Positions 33,579 through 43,265 of a stretch of DNA of 62,879 nucleotides are shown here, in pieces. The first letter of the stretch is position 1, and each line of letters opens with the position of its first letter. A program made the position numbers and the translations under genes. Under the pieces are notes generated by a model. The model was not told where the DNA came from. It did no database searches and saw only the letters and a program-made list of their open reading frames with translations. The stretch lies in the NCBI GenBank assembly GCA_902532475.1, contig CACAIE010000007.1, positions 1 through 62,879 of the forward strand. The letters are read 5' to 3'. This stretch comes from an uncultured SAR116 cluster alpha proteobacterium. GTDB lineage: Bacteria; Pseudomonadota; Alphaproteobacteria; Puniceispirillales; GCA-002684695.

Positions 33579-35174
33579 ATGAGTTTAATTCAAGCAAAAG
33601 ATTTAAGTTTAAATATTCATAATCAAAAAATTCTAAATAATTTAAACTTTGAAGCAAACACGGGTGAAATATTAGGAATAATAGGTGAGAGCGGTTCTGG
33701 TAAATCTATGACTGCAAACTCAATCATCCAATTATTACCTCATGGAGCATCTCTAAGGGGAGAAATTATTTTTGATAACAAAAACCTTTTGAACATATCT
33801 GAAGACAAAATGTGCAATATCAGAGGAAAAGATATTGGGTTTATTTTTCAGGAGCCGATGACTGCTCTTAATCCTTTGAAAAATATAGGTGATCAGGTTT
33901 CTGAGGTTATTAAATTGCATTCGAATATCACTTTAAAAGATTCAGTGAAAATGGCAGCAAAGGTTTTGCAAAGAGTTGGTCTTCCTCAAGAGAAATTTCC
34001 ATTAACAAGGTATCCATTTGAACTATCAGGTGGGCAACGCCAAAGAGTGGTTATAGCAATGGCAATTGCTATAAAACCAAAGCTTTTAATAGCGGATGAA
34101 CCTTCAACCGCACTAGATGTAACCACGCAGGCAAAACTTATTCAACTATTGAAAAAACTAGTTTCTGAAGATGATTTATGCTTAATCATGATAACCCATG
34201 ATTTAGCAGTAATAGCGGAAATGGCTGACAAAATTATTATTATGAAAGAGGGTGAGATTATTGAAAGTGGCAGTATCAATATTTTAAAAAAAGGTCTTAA
34301 AAGTGTCTATAGTAAAACTTTATTTGCAGCTAGTGATTATAAATCAAAAAATATAAACAAAATATCTTCTGACAAAACTTTACTGGAAGTAAAAAATGTG
34401 AGTAGGGATTATTCTGACAATTCAATTAGTTTCTTTAAATCAAAGAAAATATTTAAAGCAGTTAATAACGTTTCTTTTAATATAAATTATAATGAAAATG
34501 TTGGCTTGGTTGGAGAGAGTGGTTGCGGAAAATCTACAATCACTAGAGCAATTTTAGGGTTGGATCCAATATCTCAGGGAAAGATAACTTTAGAGGCAGA
34601 TGAGATAAAAGCGGAAAACGTTGATAATGAAATTAGAAAAAAAATCCAAGTAGTGTTTCAGGATCCTTTTGGATCTTTTAATCCGAGACACAATGTTTTT
34701 AAATTAGTTTCTGAACCACTATTCCTTCAAAAAGAAAAGGTTAAAGAAAAAGAAAAATATGAATTGGTGGAGGGCTTACTTTTACGTGTTGGGCTAAAAG
34801 CTAGTGACAGTAAAAAATATATTCATGAATTTTCAGGTGGTCAACGCCAAAGGATTGCAATAGCAAGATCTTTAATAGTCAAGCCAAAATTAATAATTTT
34901 AGATGAAGCTGTTTCAGCTTTAGATGTTTCAATCAGAGCCCAAATTTTAGATTTATTAGTTGAATTATCTGAAAACTTTGGATTATCTTATTTATTTATA
35001 AGTCATGATCTTTCATTGGTGCAATCGATTACAACTAAAGTTTTGGTGATGAAATCAGGAGAAATTGTAGAAGCTGGGGAAACAGCAGACGTTTTTAAAT
35101 TTCCCAAACATGAATATACTAAAACTCTTTTAGATTCATCACCTAATTTACAAAAGGCATTAAAAAAACTTTGA
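33579..35174 (+). CDS. fused double ATPase of peptide-type ABC transporter (DppD-DppF-like)
   Basis: This 531-residue protein has two full ATPase cassettes. The first has Walker A GESGSGKSMT, signature LSGGQRQRVVIAMA and Walker B IADEPSTALDV. The second has GESGCGKSTI, FSGGQRQRIAIARS and ILDEAVSALDV. In the second Walker B the usual Pro after Glu is Ala, a mild change. Fusion replaces separate DppD and DppF proteins. It ends where the aldehyde dehydrogenase starts (4-base overlap if the TTG at 35171 is used). Confidence 0.9.
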   Translation: MSLIQAKDLSLNIHNQKILNNLNFEANTGEILGIIGESGSGKSMTANSIIQLLPHGASLRGEIIFDNKNLLNISEDKMCNIRGKDIGFIFQEPMTALNPLKNIGDQVSEVIKLHSNITLKDSVKMAAKVLQRVGLPQEKFPLTRYPFELSGGQRQRVVIAMAIAIKPKLLIADEPSTALDVTTQAKLIQLLKKLVSEDDLCLIMITHDLAVIAEMADKIIIMKEGEIIESGSINILKKGLKSVYSKTLFAASDYKSKNINKISSDKTLLEVKNVSRDYSDNSISFFKSKKIFKAVNNVSFNINYNENVGLVGESGCGKSTITRAILGLDPISQGKITLEADEIKAENVDNEIRKKIQVVFQDPFGSFNPRHNVFKLVSEPLFLQKEKVKEKEKYELVEGLLLRVGLKASDSKKYIHEFSGGQRQRIAIARSLIVKPKLIILDEAVSALDVSIRAQILDLLVELSENFGLSYLFISHDLSLVQSITTKVLVMKSGEIVEAGETADVFKFPKHEYTKTLLDSSPNLQKALKKL

Positions 35175-36652
35175 ATAAGAATAATAAAATGAAAATTAAC
35201 TTAGATGATATGATTTGGTTTGACACTCAAAACTGCTTTATTGACGGTAGTTGGCAAAAACCAAAATCTGATAATTACATATCGTTAATTAATCCTTCTG
35301 ATGGTCAAGAAATATGCAAAATAGCTAGGTCAATGAAAGATGATGTGGACTTATCAGTAGCAAGCGCCAAAAATGCATTGAGCGGTGAATGGGGTAATTA
35401 CACTGCTCTGGATAGAAGTCGAATGCTTCAAAAAATAAGAAACGTAGTCAAAGAAAAAATTGATGTATTAGCTAAGTTAGAATCTTTTGACGTGGGTAAA
35501 CCTCTTGCACAATCAAAGGCAGACGCTAATGCATTAGAAAGATATTTAGAATTTTATTCCGGTGCTGCTGACAAAATACATGGAGATACAATTCCTTATC
35601 AAAGTGGTTACACAGTTTATTCTCTTAGAGAGCCTCACGGGGTTACGGCTCATATCATTCCTTGGAATTATCCAATGCAAATTATTGGACGTTCAGTCGT
35701 AGCCGCCTTAACCATGGGTAATGCAGTTGTTTTGAAACCGTCAGAGGATGCTTGTTTAACGGCGTTAGCCTTTGCAGACATCTGCCGCGAAGCAGGTTTA
35801 CCAAAAGGAGCTTTGAATGTTTTATCAGGTTTGGGCCATGAAGCTGGCCAAATGTTAAGTGAGCATCCCGATGTAAACCATATTTCCTTTACAGGCTCTG
35901 TTTCAGTGGGATCTCAAATACAAAAAAGCGCTGCCAAAAATATTGTGCCAGTTACTCTAGAGTTAGGCGGTAAATCACCCCAAATAGTTTTTTCAGATGC
36001 AAATATAGATGAAGCAGTCCCCTTTCTTTTAAAGGCGGGTCTTCAAAATGCTGGTCAAACATGTTCTGCATCATCAAGAATACTTATTCAGAACAGCATT
36101 TACTCAAAAGTAGAGGAGGTGCTAATTAAAGCCTATAAAAAATTGAGTGTCGGTCCAGCAATTGAGGACTTTGATGTTGGGCCTCTTATATCTGATAAAC
36201 AAGTAAAAACAGTTGAGAGGTATTTAAAATTTGGTTCAGATTTAAAAAAATTAGCAGAAGCTAAAATTAATCCTGATAGTTGTTCAAAGGGATCATTTGT
36301 TGCTCCAACATTATTTGGGGATGTGGATCCTCAGCACATACTTGCTCAAGAAGAAATTTTTGGCCCAATTCAAGTTTTAATTCCATTTAGTGATGAGGAA
36401 GAAGCAGTTAAAATTGCAAATGGAACAAAATACGGCTTAGTGACTGGTTTATGGACTAAAGACGGTTCACGGCAAATGAGAATGGCAAAAAGTATAAAAG
36501 CAGGTCAAATATTTATTAATAACTATGGCGCTGGAGGAGGAGTAGAACTTCCATTTGGGGGTGTTGGGCACTCTGGATTTGGAAGAGAAAAAGGAATTGA
36601 AGCTTTAAATAGTTTTTCTATACTTAAAACAGTAGCAGTGAACCATGGGTAG
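35171..36652 (+). CDS. NAD(P)-dependent aldehyde dehydrogenase
   Basis: This ALDH-superfamily enzyme of about 490 residues has the general base in VTLELGGKSPQ and the catalytic Cys in NAGQTCSASSRI, with IIPWNYPMQI and FGPIQVLIPF as further motifs. It oxidises an aldehyde to the acid; a betaine-aldehyde-like or aminoaldehyde substrate is plausible but not provable. Two starts are possible: the TTG at 35171 that overlaps the ATPase stop, or the ATG at 35189. Neither has a clear ribosome site. The gene also overlaps the SDR start by 8 bases. Confidence 0.9.
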   Translation: MNKNNKMKINLDDMIWFDTQNCFIDGSWQKPKSDNYISLINPSDGQEICKIARSMKDDVDLSVASAKNALSGEWGNYTALDRSRMLQKIRNVVKEKIDVLAKLESFDVGKPLAQSKADANALERYLEFYSGAADKIHGDTIPYQSGYTVYSLREPHGVTAHIIPWNYPMQIIGRSVVAALTMGNAVVLKPSEDACLTALAFADICREAGLPKGALNVLSGLGHEAGQMLSEHPDVNHISFTGSVSVGSQIQKSAAKNIVPVTLELGGKSPQIVFSDANIDEAVPFLLKAGLQNAGQTCSASSRILIQNSIYSKVEEVLIKAYKKLSVGPAIEDFDVGPLISDKQVKTVERYLKFGSDLKKLAEAKINPDSCSKGSFVAPTLFGDVDPQHILAQEEIFGPIQVLIPFSDEEEAVKIANGTKYGLVTGLWTKDGSRQMRMAKSIKAGQIFINNYGAGGGVELPFGGVGHSGFGREKGIEALNSFSILKTVAVNHG

Positions 36653-37403
36653 TAATATGGAATTACAGGGAAAGAAAGTTATAATTACTGGAGGCGCTTC
36701 TGGCTTTGGATCGGGCATATCAGAAAAATGCATAGAAAATGGAGCAACCATTATTATTGCTGATATCAATAAGAGTTTAGCGAGTGATAAGGCGAGTGAG
36801 CTTGGAAAAAATGCTCATTCAATAAGCACAGATGTTTCAAATGAAAATAGTGTTAAAAACTTGAAAATTGAATCAGAGAAAATTTTTGGTTACCCAGACA
36901 TAATTATTAATAATGCTGGAGTGACCCATAATCCAGATTTCATTGAAAATATTTCAAATGAAGAGTTTGAAAGAGTGTTAAATGTTAACGTAAAATCTGT
37001 ATTCTTGATGACTAAGGAATTTGTCCCTCAAATGAAAAAAAGACAATCAGGTGTCATTTTGAATATTGCCTCTACAGCAGGGATTAGCCCAAGGCCAAAA
37101 CTAACTTGGTATAACTCTACAAAAGGATGGATGATCACAGCTACTAAGTCTTTGGCAATCGAGTTAGCACCTTTCAAAATTAGAGTTAACGCAATTAACC
37201 CAGTTGCCGGTGAAACCCCTTTATTAAAAACTTTTATGGGTGAAGATACGCCAGAAATGCGTGAAAAATTCTTATCAACAATTCCTTTGGGTAGATTTTC
37301 TACTCCAGAAGACATGGGCAATGCCGCAGTTTTTTTATGTTCTGATAAAGCTAGTATGATTACTGGGGTAGCATTGGAGGTTGATGGTGGGCGGTGTATT
37401 TAA
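36645..37403 (+). CDS. short-chain dehydrogenase/reductase (SDR)
   Basis: This classical SDR of about 250 residues has the cofactor motif ITGGASGFGSGISEKC, the INNAGVTHNP segment, the Ser of NIASTAGISP and the Tyr-Lys pair in WYNSTKG. GVALEVDGG closes the fold. A likely role is oxidation of an alcohol to the aldehyde used by the adjacent aldehyde dehydrogenase. The ATG at 36645 overlaps the ALDH end; an ATG at 36657 (MELQGKK) is equally sensible and gives the usual SDR N-terminus. Confidence 0.9.
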   Translation: MGSNMELQGKKVIITGGASGFGSGISEKCIENGATIIIADINKSLASDKASELGKNAHSISTDVSNENSVKNLKIESEKIFGYPDIIINNAGVTHNPDFIENISNEEFERVLNVNVKSVFLMTKEFVPQMKKRQSGVILNIASTAGISPRPKLTWYNSTKGWMITATKSLAIELAPFKIRVNAINPVAGETPLLKTFMGEDTPEMREKFLSTIPLGRFSTPEDMGNAAVFLCSDKASMITGVALEVDGGRCI

Positions 37404-37406
37404 AAG

Positions 37407-38432
37407 TTGAGTAATAATGAAATGAAAACAGGAAAACTAAATCTCATAACCGATGTAGAAGGAGTTCTTATTGGGAACGCTCATGATAAGTCTCTTAAGA
37501 GTGGAGTGACTGTCTTTACATCTGAGAAGCCATTTGCTGCATCAGTTTCAGTATTGGGTGGGGCTCCAGGTACTAGGGAAACAGAATTACTTGAAAGCGA
37601 TAAATTAGTAAAAGAGGTTGACGCTTTGGTCCTTTCAGGCGGATCAGCTTATGGTTTAGATGCGCCTTCCGGTGTCATGGATTGCTTAAGAAAAGAGGGC
37701 AGGGGTTACCAAGTTCAAGATGTTAATGTCCCAATTGTCCCAGGAGCAATTTTATTTGACCTTTTAAATGGTGGATCCAAAAATTGGAATGAAAACCCAT
37801 ATAGGGGTTTAGCCAAGGAGGCTTATGCATCAAAGGATAGAACTTTTAAAATTGGCACAGCTGGAGCAGGGTATGGAGCTACTACAATTAACTTAAAAGG
37901 TGGATTGGGATCATCTTCATTATTATTGGAAAACGGCATAACCGTTGGAGCTATAGTTGCAGTTAATCCAGGAGGATCCGTAGTGACAAATGGTTCTAAT
38001 TCCTTTTGGGCTAAACCTTTCGAAATTGGTAACGAGTTTGGGGATAAAAAATTTATTTTACCTGATAAAATTAATGTAAATTATTTGCAAGGTGGTGCCT
38101 TTCAATTTGAAGATAACACTATCAAAAACACAACAATTGCAATTGTTGCAACGGATTTAGAGTTATCAAAAGTAGACCTTAAAAGAATATCAATTGCGGC
38201 CCATGATGGTATTTCTCGTGCAATTGTCCCTTCACATACTCCATTTGATGGAGATTTAGTATTTGCAGCTTCTACTGCTGCGAAGAAAATGGAAACAGAT
38301 AGTGTTACTTTATCTATTATTGGTTACGCTGCAGCAATTTGTCTTTCCAGAGCTATAGCAAGAGCAGTCTACGAAGCTTCACCAGAAAAAAATGACATAT
38401 ACCCAACATGGAAAGAAGTTAGTAGTTCATAA
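37407..38432 (+). CDS. P1-family N-terminal-nucleophile aminopeptidase (DmpA/BapA-like)
   Basis: This protein of about 340 residues shows the full P1 family pattern: VSVLGGAPGTRETELLES, VLSGGSAYGLDAPSGVMD, VPIVPGAILFDL, LKGGLGSSSLLLENG and VGAIVAVNPGG. The autocleavage site is likely in KNTTIAIVATDLELSK, freeing a Thr/Ser nucleophile. Members remove D-, L- or beta-amino acids from peptides and amides. As last gene of the transporter operon it supports the idea that the imported compound is a peptide-like amide. The TTG at 37407 or the ATG at 37422 may be the start. Confidence 0.88.
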   Translation: MSNNEMKTGKLNLITDVEGVLIGNAHDKSLKSGVTVFTSEKPFAASVSVLGGAPGTRETELLESDKLVKEVDALVLSGGSAYGLDAPSGVMDCLRKEGRGYQVQDVNVPIVPGAILFDLLNGGSKNWNENPYRGLAKEAYASKDRTFKIGTAGAGYGATTINLKGGLGSSSLLLENGITVGAIVAVNPGGSVVTNGSNSFWAKPFEIGNEFGDKKFILPDKINVNYLQGGAFQFEDNTIKNTTIAIVATDLELSKVDLKRISIAAHDGISRAIVPSHTPFDGDLVFAASTAAKKMETDSVTLSIIGYAAAICLSRAIARAVYEASPEKNDIYPTWKEVSSS

Positions 38433-38439
38433 AATTGCT

Positions 38440-39345
38440 TTAATTAGTAAATTTATTGTTTTCATCTTTAATTAAATTTTGAAGGTACTCTTTTAATACG
38501 TTGATCCTTGGATCTTCTCTCATATGTTCATGGTAACAAAAAGTTATATCTAAGGCTGGGCCATTTAAATCTTTTAAAACCTCAAATAAGTTATTTGTTT
38601 CATCATTCATCCAACCCGGCAAACTTGCAATTCCTAGTCCTGCTTCTACGCATTTTGCCAATCCATATATGCTGCTAATCTCCAAACAAGGAACCCTGGG
38701 CATAGCATCTTTACCATGCCATAAGAGCCAATTTAATCGTTTCTTATCAAGTGGTGGTTGAGCATCTTCACCATATGAAATAATTTTGTGTTGATCTAAC
38801 TCCTTTTCACTTGCAGGGACGCCATTGGCTTTTAAGTAAGAAGTAGAGGCAAAAATTTTATATTGGAATGTAGCCAGTTTAATTTGGATGTAATCTTGAG
38901 ATTTTATTGGGGTCATTCTGATTTCTGCGTGAGGTTGGGACGGTAAAACCCTTGGCTCTGCGTCTCTTAAGCTTAGGGAAAGAGCAATTTCAGGGAACCT
39001 TTTCAGGAAAGGCCCCATTCTTGGAGCTAACCACAAAGACCCAAATGCATTTGTAGCGTAAACTCTTAATTTTCCACTTGGCTCTGTTTTATCAGAAATT
39101 AATTTTTGATTCACATCCTCAATACTTTGAGATAGTTTCTTAGCTGCTTCAGAAACCTGAATTCCTGCTGCAGTAAGTTCAATACCTCTTGACCTTCTTA
39201 CGAACAGCCTATTTCCAACCTCATGTTCCAGGGATTGCATTTGCCTACTCAAAGCGGATTGGCTAATATTTAACAATACAGCTGCATCTGTTAAGCTTTT
39301 TGCTTGTGCCACAACGTTGAATAACTTTAATCTATCCCACTTCAT
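38440..39345 (-). CDS. LysR-family transcriptional regulator
   Basis: This 301-residue LysR protein has its winged HTH in the first 60 residues (SLTDAAVLLNISQSALSRQM, then LEHEVGNRLFVRRSRGIELT) and a periplasmic-binding-protein-like effector domain from about residue 90. It is convergent with the peptide-operon end and lies upstream of yejF on the same strand. It could regulate either cluster. LysR proteins usually control a divergent gene, and none is present here, so the target is unclear. Confidence 0.88.
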   Translation of the reverse strand: MKWDRLKLFNVVAQAKSLTDAAVLLNISQSALSRQMQSLEHEVGNRLFVRRSRGIELTAAGIQVSEAAKKLSQSIEDVNQKLISDKTEPSGKLRVYATNAFGSLWLAPRMGPFLKRFPEIALSLSLRDAEPRVLPSQPHAEIRMTPIKSQDYIQIKLATFQYKIFASTSYLKANGVPASEKELDQHKIISYGEDAQPPLDKKRLNWLLWHGKDAMPRVPCLEISSIYGLAKCVEAGLGIASLPGWMNDETNNLFEVLKDLNGPALDITFCYHEHMREDPRINVLKEYLQNLIKDENNKFTN

Positions 39346-39458
39346 GTTTAGTAACTCTATTCAATTAATAATAACAAATTAATATTAACAACTAACATTA
39401 CTTATGCAGTAAGTGCATATCAAGTTAAATTTTATAATTTTCTGAAATGGAATACTTT

Positions 39459-41048
39459 CTACTTTAAACCTGAAGCATGAATGAGATTTCTCGTGTAAAG
39501 AGAACCCGGAGAAGAAAATAATTTTTTAGTTATATTTTGTTCTATTACAACGCCATCTTTCATCACAATAATTTTATCACTAACAGAACGAATAAGAGCC
39601 ATATCGTGGCTAATGAAAATGTAGGTGAGTGAGTATTTCTTTTGTAATGATTTTAACAATTCGACAACTTGTAATTGGACAGATACATCCAAAGCTGAGG
39701 TTGGTTCATCCAAAATTAAAAGAGTTGGCTTTAGAATTAACGCTCTTGCAATGGCTATTCTTTGTCTTTGCCCACCAGAAAATTCATGCGGATATCTTGA
39801 CACCATGTTTTTCTCTAGACCAACTTCAACCAGAATGTCACAAATCATTTCAAATCTTTCTTGTTTGTTTCTTTTTTCATGCACATCAAGTCCCTCCCCT
39901 ATGATCTCTTCTATTGTCATTTTAGGAGATAGGGAGCCGTAAGGGTCTTGAAAAATGATTTGTGCATGTTTTCTAAATGCTAAGTTATCAATTTTTTTAT
40001 ATTTCCTGATATTCTGATTTTTAAAAAATATTGAACCTTCTGAATTGATTAATTTTAAAATTGCAAGAGCGACTGAAGTTTTTCCTGAACCGCTTTCTCC
40101 TACTATTCCTAAAGTTTCTCCTCTAAGCAATTCAAAAGATATTTTGTTTACGGCTTTGATAAATCCTTTAATCCTTCTGAGAAAACCTCTTTTAATAGGA
40201 AACCAAACTTTAAGTTCTTCAAGCTTTAATATTTTGGTTTTGTCTGTTGAAATACGGTCTTTAAATCCTTTTGGTGATGCCTTTAAAAGTTCCTGTGTGT
40301 ATTTGGTTTTTGGAAATTGAAATATATCCTTTGTAGAGCCTTTTTCTATGATTTTACCATTTTGCATGACACAAACTGTGTCTGATATTTGCCTGACAAT
40401 CCTTAAGTTATGCGTTATAAATATTATTGACATATTTTCGGTTCTTTTTAATTCCATTAATAGATCAATTATCTCTTTTTCTATTGTTACATCTAATGAA
40501 GTGGTCGGCTCATCCGCAATAAGTAAATCAGGCTTATTTGCAAGTGCCATTGCAATCATTACACGTTGTTTTTGACCTCCCGAAAGTTGATGAGGGTAGT
40601 CTTTAAGTCTTAACTCAGGGTTTGCAACTTTAACTTTGTTTAAGAGCTCTATGACTTTGTTCCTTTTCTCCTTCCCAAATAATTTTTGGTGAAACGTCAG
40701 ACTTTCACCAATTTGCTTTTCAATAGTATGCAGAGGATTTAAGGAAGTCATGGGCTCTTGAAAAATAAAACTAATTTTATTTCCTCTTATTTTCTGTAAT
40801 TCATTTTCGTTTAAACCAATCAGTTCTTTTTTATTAAAAATTATTGAACCTTTTATAATAGCATTCAAAGGCAGGAGAGAAACAATTGATAGAGATGTTA
40901 TTGATTTTCCCGATCCACTTTCACCTACCAGAGATAGAGTTGAACCCCTTTGAAGATCAAAATTTGAATCAAATAAAACTGTATTAGTTGTTAAATTTTC
41001 TTGAAAACTTATCGATAAATTTCTAATTGATAAAACATTGTCAATCAT
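39459..41048 (-). CDS. yejF: ABC transporter double ATPase YejF
   Basis: This 529-residue protein has two ATPase cassettes (GESGSGKSIT/LSGGQKQRVMIAMA and GESGSGKTSV/FSGGQRQRIAIARA), with Walker B motifs IADEPTTSLDV and ILDEPTSALDV. It is the last gene of the yejABEF operon and overlaps yejE by 4 bases. The system imports oligopeptide-like compounds (microcin C in enterobacteria). It is distinct from the plus-strand fused ATPase at 33.6-35.2 kb, so two paralogous systems sit back to back. Confidence 0.9.
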   Translation of the reverse strand: MIDNVLSIRNLSISFQENLTTNTVLFDSNFDLQRGSTLSLVGESGSGKSITSLSIVSLLPLNAIIKGSIIFNKKELIGLNENELQKIRGNKISFIFQEPMTSLNPLHTIEKQIGESLTFHQKLFGKEKRNKVIELLNKVKVANPELRLKDYPHQLSGGQKQRVMIAMALANKPDLLIADEPTTSLDVTIEKEIIDLLMELKRTENMSIIFITHNLRIVRQISDTVCVMQNGKIIEKGSTKDIFQFPKTKYTQELLKASPKGFKDRISTDKTKILKLEELKVWFPIKRGFLRRIKGFIKAVNKISFELLRGETLGIVGESGSGKTSVALAILKLINSEGSIFFKNQNIRKYKKIDNLAFRKHAQIIFQDPYGSLSPKMTIEEIIGEGLDVHEKRNKQERFEMICDILVEVGLEKNMVSRYPHEFSGGQRQRIAIARALILKPTLLILDEPTSALDVSVQLQVVELLKSLQKKYSLTYIFISHDMALIRSVSDKIIVMKDGVVIEQNITKKLFSSPGSLYTRNLIHASGLK

Positions 41049-42142
41049 TTAAATATTTTCCTAGGGTCAAAGGCGTCCCTAATCCCTTCAAAAATAAATA
41101 CTAACAAGGAAAGCATAATTGCAAAGGTGAAAAACGCTGAAAAACCCAACCAAGGTGCCTGCAAGTTATTTTTTGCTTGTAGTGTTAATTCACCAAGAGA
41201 AGGGTAAGATGCTGGAAGGCCATAGCCAATAAAATCTAAAGCAGCAAGTGAGCCGATCGCTCCAGTAACGATAAATGGAAGCATAGTTAGTGTTGCAACC
41301 ATTGCATTAGGTAAAATGTGTCGAGACATTATTTTGTAATTAGACACCCCAAGTGCACGAGCAGCTCTAACATACTCAAAATTTCTAGCTCTCAAGAATT
41401 CTGCTCTAACTACGCCAACGAGAGCTGTCCAGGAAAACAATGACATTAGAAAAACTAGCAACCAGAAGTTCATTTGCCAGATTGCAGCCACGATAATAAT
41501 TATATAAAGTGATGGAGTTGCTCCCCAAACTTCAATCAATCTTTGAAAGGAAAGATCAATCCAACCACCAAAGTAACCCTGAATGGCTCCAGCAGTAATT
41601 CCAATTACTGAAGAAATTAGTGTTACTAATATAGCAAAGAAGACCGAGAGACGAAATCCGTAAACTATTCTAGCAAGAACATCTCTAGAAGTATCATCTG
41701 TCCCAAGCCAATGTTGGTAGTCAGGAGAAGAGGGTGCTGCTCCATCAAGGTCGTTAATTGTATTATATGAATAAGGGATAGGAGCCCATATTATCCAGCC
41801 CTTATCAGAGCTTTGAGTGATATTATTGGTTTCTTTTATAATTTTTTCAGGAAAATCCCAGCATTCTTCTTTGCCTCCTGAAATTATTAAACATTGAACT
41901 TCAATATCTTTATATATTGCCTCTGTTTTAAAATCCCCTCCAAAAGTAGTTTCAGAGTAGAAACTAAATACAGGAAAATAGAAGCTATCTTTATATTTAA
42001 TTATAAGTGGCCGTTCATTTGCTAAAAATTCTGAAAATATCGAAATAAAAAACAAAAAACAAAAAATTATTAAAGACCAAAATGCTCGTTTATTAGATTT
42101 AAAATTTTGAATCCTTCTCTTTGAAAGGTATGAATGAAACAT
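41045..42142 (-). CDS. yejE: ABC transporter permease YejE
   Basis: This 365-residue permease has the YejE features: a long periplasmic region after the first helix (about 40-145), YQHWLGTDDTSRDVLARIVY, EAA loop EYVRAARALGVSNYKIMSRH and a C-terminal ending GIRDAFDPRKIFK. The long loop, absent in DppC, is what separates YejE from ordinary peptide permeases. Its ATG overlaps the yejB stop (TGATG). Confidence 0.9.
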   Translation of the reverse strand: MFHSYLSKRRIQNFKSNKRAFWSLIIFCFLFFISIFSEFLANERPLIIKYKDSFYFPVFSFYSETTFGGDFKTEAIYKDIEVQCLIISGGKEECWDFPEKIIKETNNITQSSDKGWIIWAPIPYSYNTINDLDGAAPSSPDYQHWLGTDDTSRDVLARIVYGFRLSVFFAILVTLISSVIGITAGAIQGYFGGWIDLSFQRLIEVWGATPSLYIIIIVAAIWQMNFWLLVFLMSLFSWTALVGVVRAEFLRARNFEYVRAARALGVSNYKIMSRHILPNAMVATLTMLPFIVTGAIGSLAALDFIGYGLPASYPSLGELTLQAKNNLQAPWLGFSAFFTFAIMLSLLVFIFEGIRDAFDPRKIFK

Positions 42143-43248
42143 CAGTACTCTCTTGATTCAAAATCGATCCTAGGATCAACCCACACATACATTAAATCTG
42201 AAATTATGCCTATCACAAGCCCTATTAAGCCGAATACATATAGAGTTGCAAAAATCACGGGATAATCTCTCGCAACAGTTGCTTCAAAACCCATTCTTCC
42301 TAGACCATCTAAAGAGAATATCGTTTCAATGATAAGGGATGCTCCAAAAAATACACTCAAAAAAGCACCTGGAAAACCTGCAATAACAATGAGCATTGCG
42401 TTTCTAAAGATATGATTGTAGAGGACTTTATTTTCAGATATGCCCTTTGCTTTTGCAGTTAAAACGTATTGTTTATTGATTTCGTCAAGGAAAGAATTTT
42501 TTGTTAATAGAGTGAGGGTTGCGAAGCCTGCAATAGAGGACGCTAAAACAGGAAGAGAAATATGCCAAAAATAATCTATAATTTTTCCGATTAAAGACAA
42601 ATCTTCCCAGCCTTCAGATGTTAAACCCCTTAAAGGAAAAATCTTTAAAAATGAACCTCCAGAAAATAATACTAAAAGAAGGATTGCAAATAAAAACCCG
42701 GGGATTGCATAACCAATTATAATGGCTCCTGATGTCCAGGTATCAAACTTACTTCCATCGTTTACTGCTTTTCTTATTCCGAGTGGAATTGAAATAAAAT
42801 AAGCTAGGAGAGTTGTCCAAAGTCCTAAACTGATTGATACTGGAAGTTTTTCAATGACTAAGTCAATGACACTAATTGATCTAAAGTAGCTTTCACCAAA
42901 ATCAAAACGAATATAATTCCAAATCATATTAAAGAAGCGTTCTATTGGGGGTTTGTCAAATCCAAATTGTTTTTCAAGTTCTAAAATGAAATCTTCTGGC
43001 AGCCCTCGAGAACCAATATATTTTTCAGAAAATGAATTATTAGATTTTTCATCTAAAAGACTTTGGGCGTTGGTATTTTCCATGCTTCCAGCAATGCTAT
43101 CAAAAATATTATCTTTACCTTGAATTTCAGATAATATTTGTTCAATTGGTCCGCCAGGAACAAACTGAATGAGCATGAAGTTTATCAGTATAATTCCAAA
43201 TAAAGTTGGAATAATTAAGATTAATCTTCTTAATATGTAAGAAATCAT
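42142..43248 (-). CDS. yejB: ABC transporter permease YejB
   Basis: This 368-residue permease has the YejB N-terminus (RRLILIIPTLFGIILINFML, then IQFVPGGPIEQILSE) and a large polar periplasmic loop (about 45-105) before the next helices. The EAA loop is QYVLTAKAKGISENKVLYNH and the end is DLMYVWVDPRIDF. It is paired with yejE and follows yejA by 17 bases. Confidence 0.9.
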   Translation of the reverse strand: MISYILRRLILIIPTLFGIILINFMLIQFVPGGPIEQILSEIQGKDNIFDSIAGSMENTNAQSLLDEKSNNSFSEKYIGSRGLPEDFILELEKQFGFDKPPIERFFNMIWNYIRFDFGESYFRSISVIDLVIEKLPVSISLGLWTTLLAYFISIPLGIRKAVNDGSKFDTWTSGAIIIGYAIPGFLFAILLLVLFSGGSFLKIFPLRGLTSEGWEDLSLIGKIIDYFWHISLPVLASSIAGFATLTLLTKNSFLDEINKQYVLTAKAKGISENKVLYNHIFRNAMLIVIAGFPGAFLSVFFGASLIIETIFSLDGLGRMGFEATVARDYPVIFATLYVFGLIGLVIGIISDLMYVWVDPRIDFESREY

Positions 43249-43265
43249 AAACTAAAATCAGGTAA

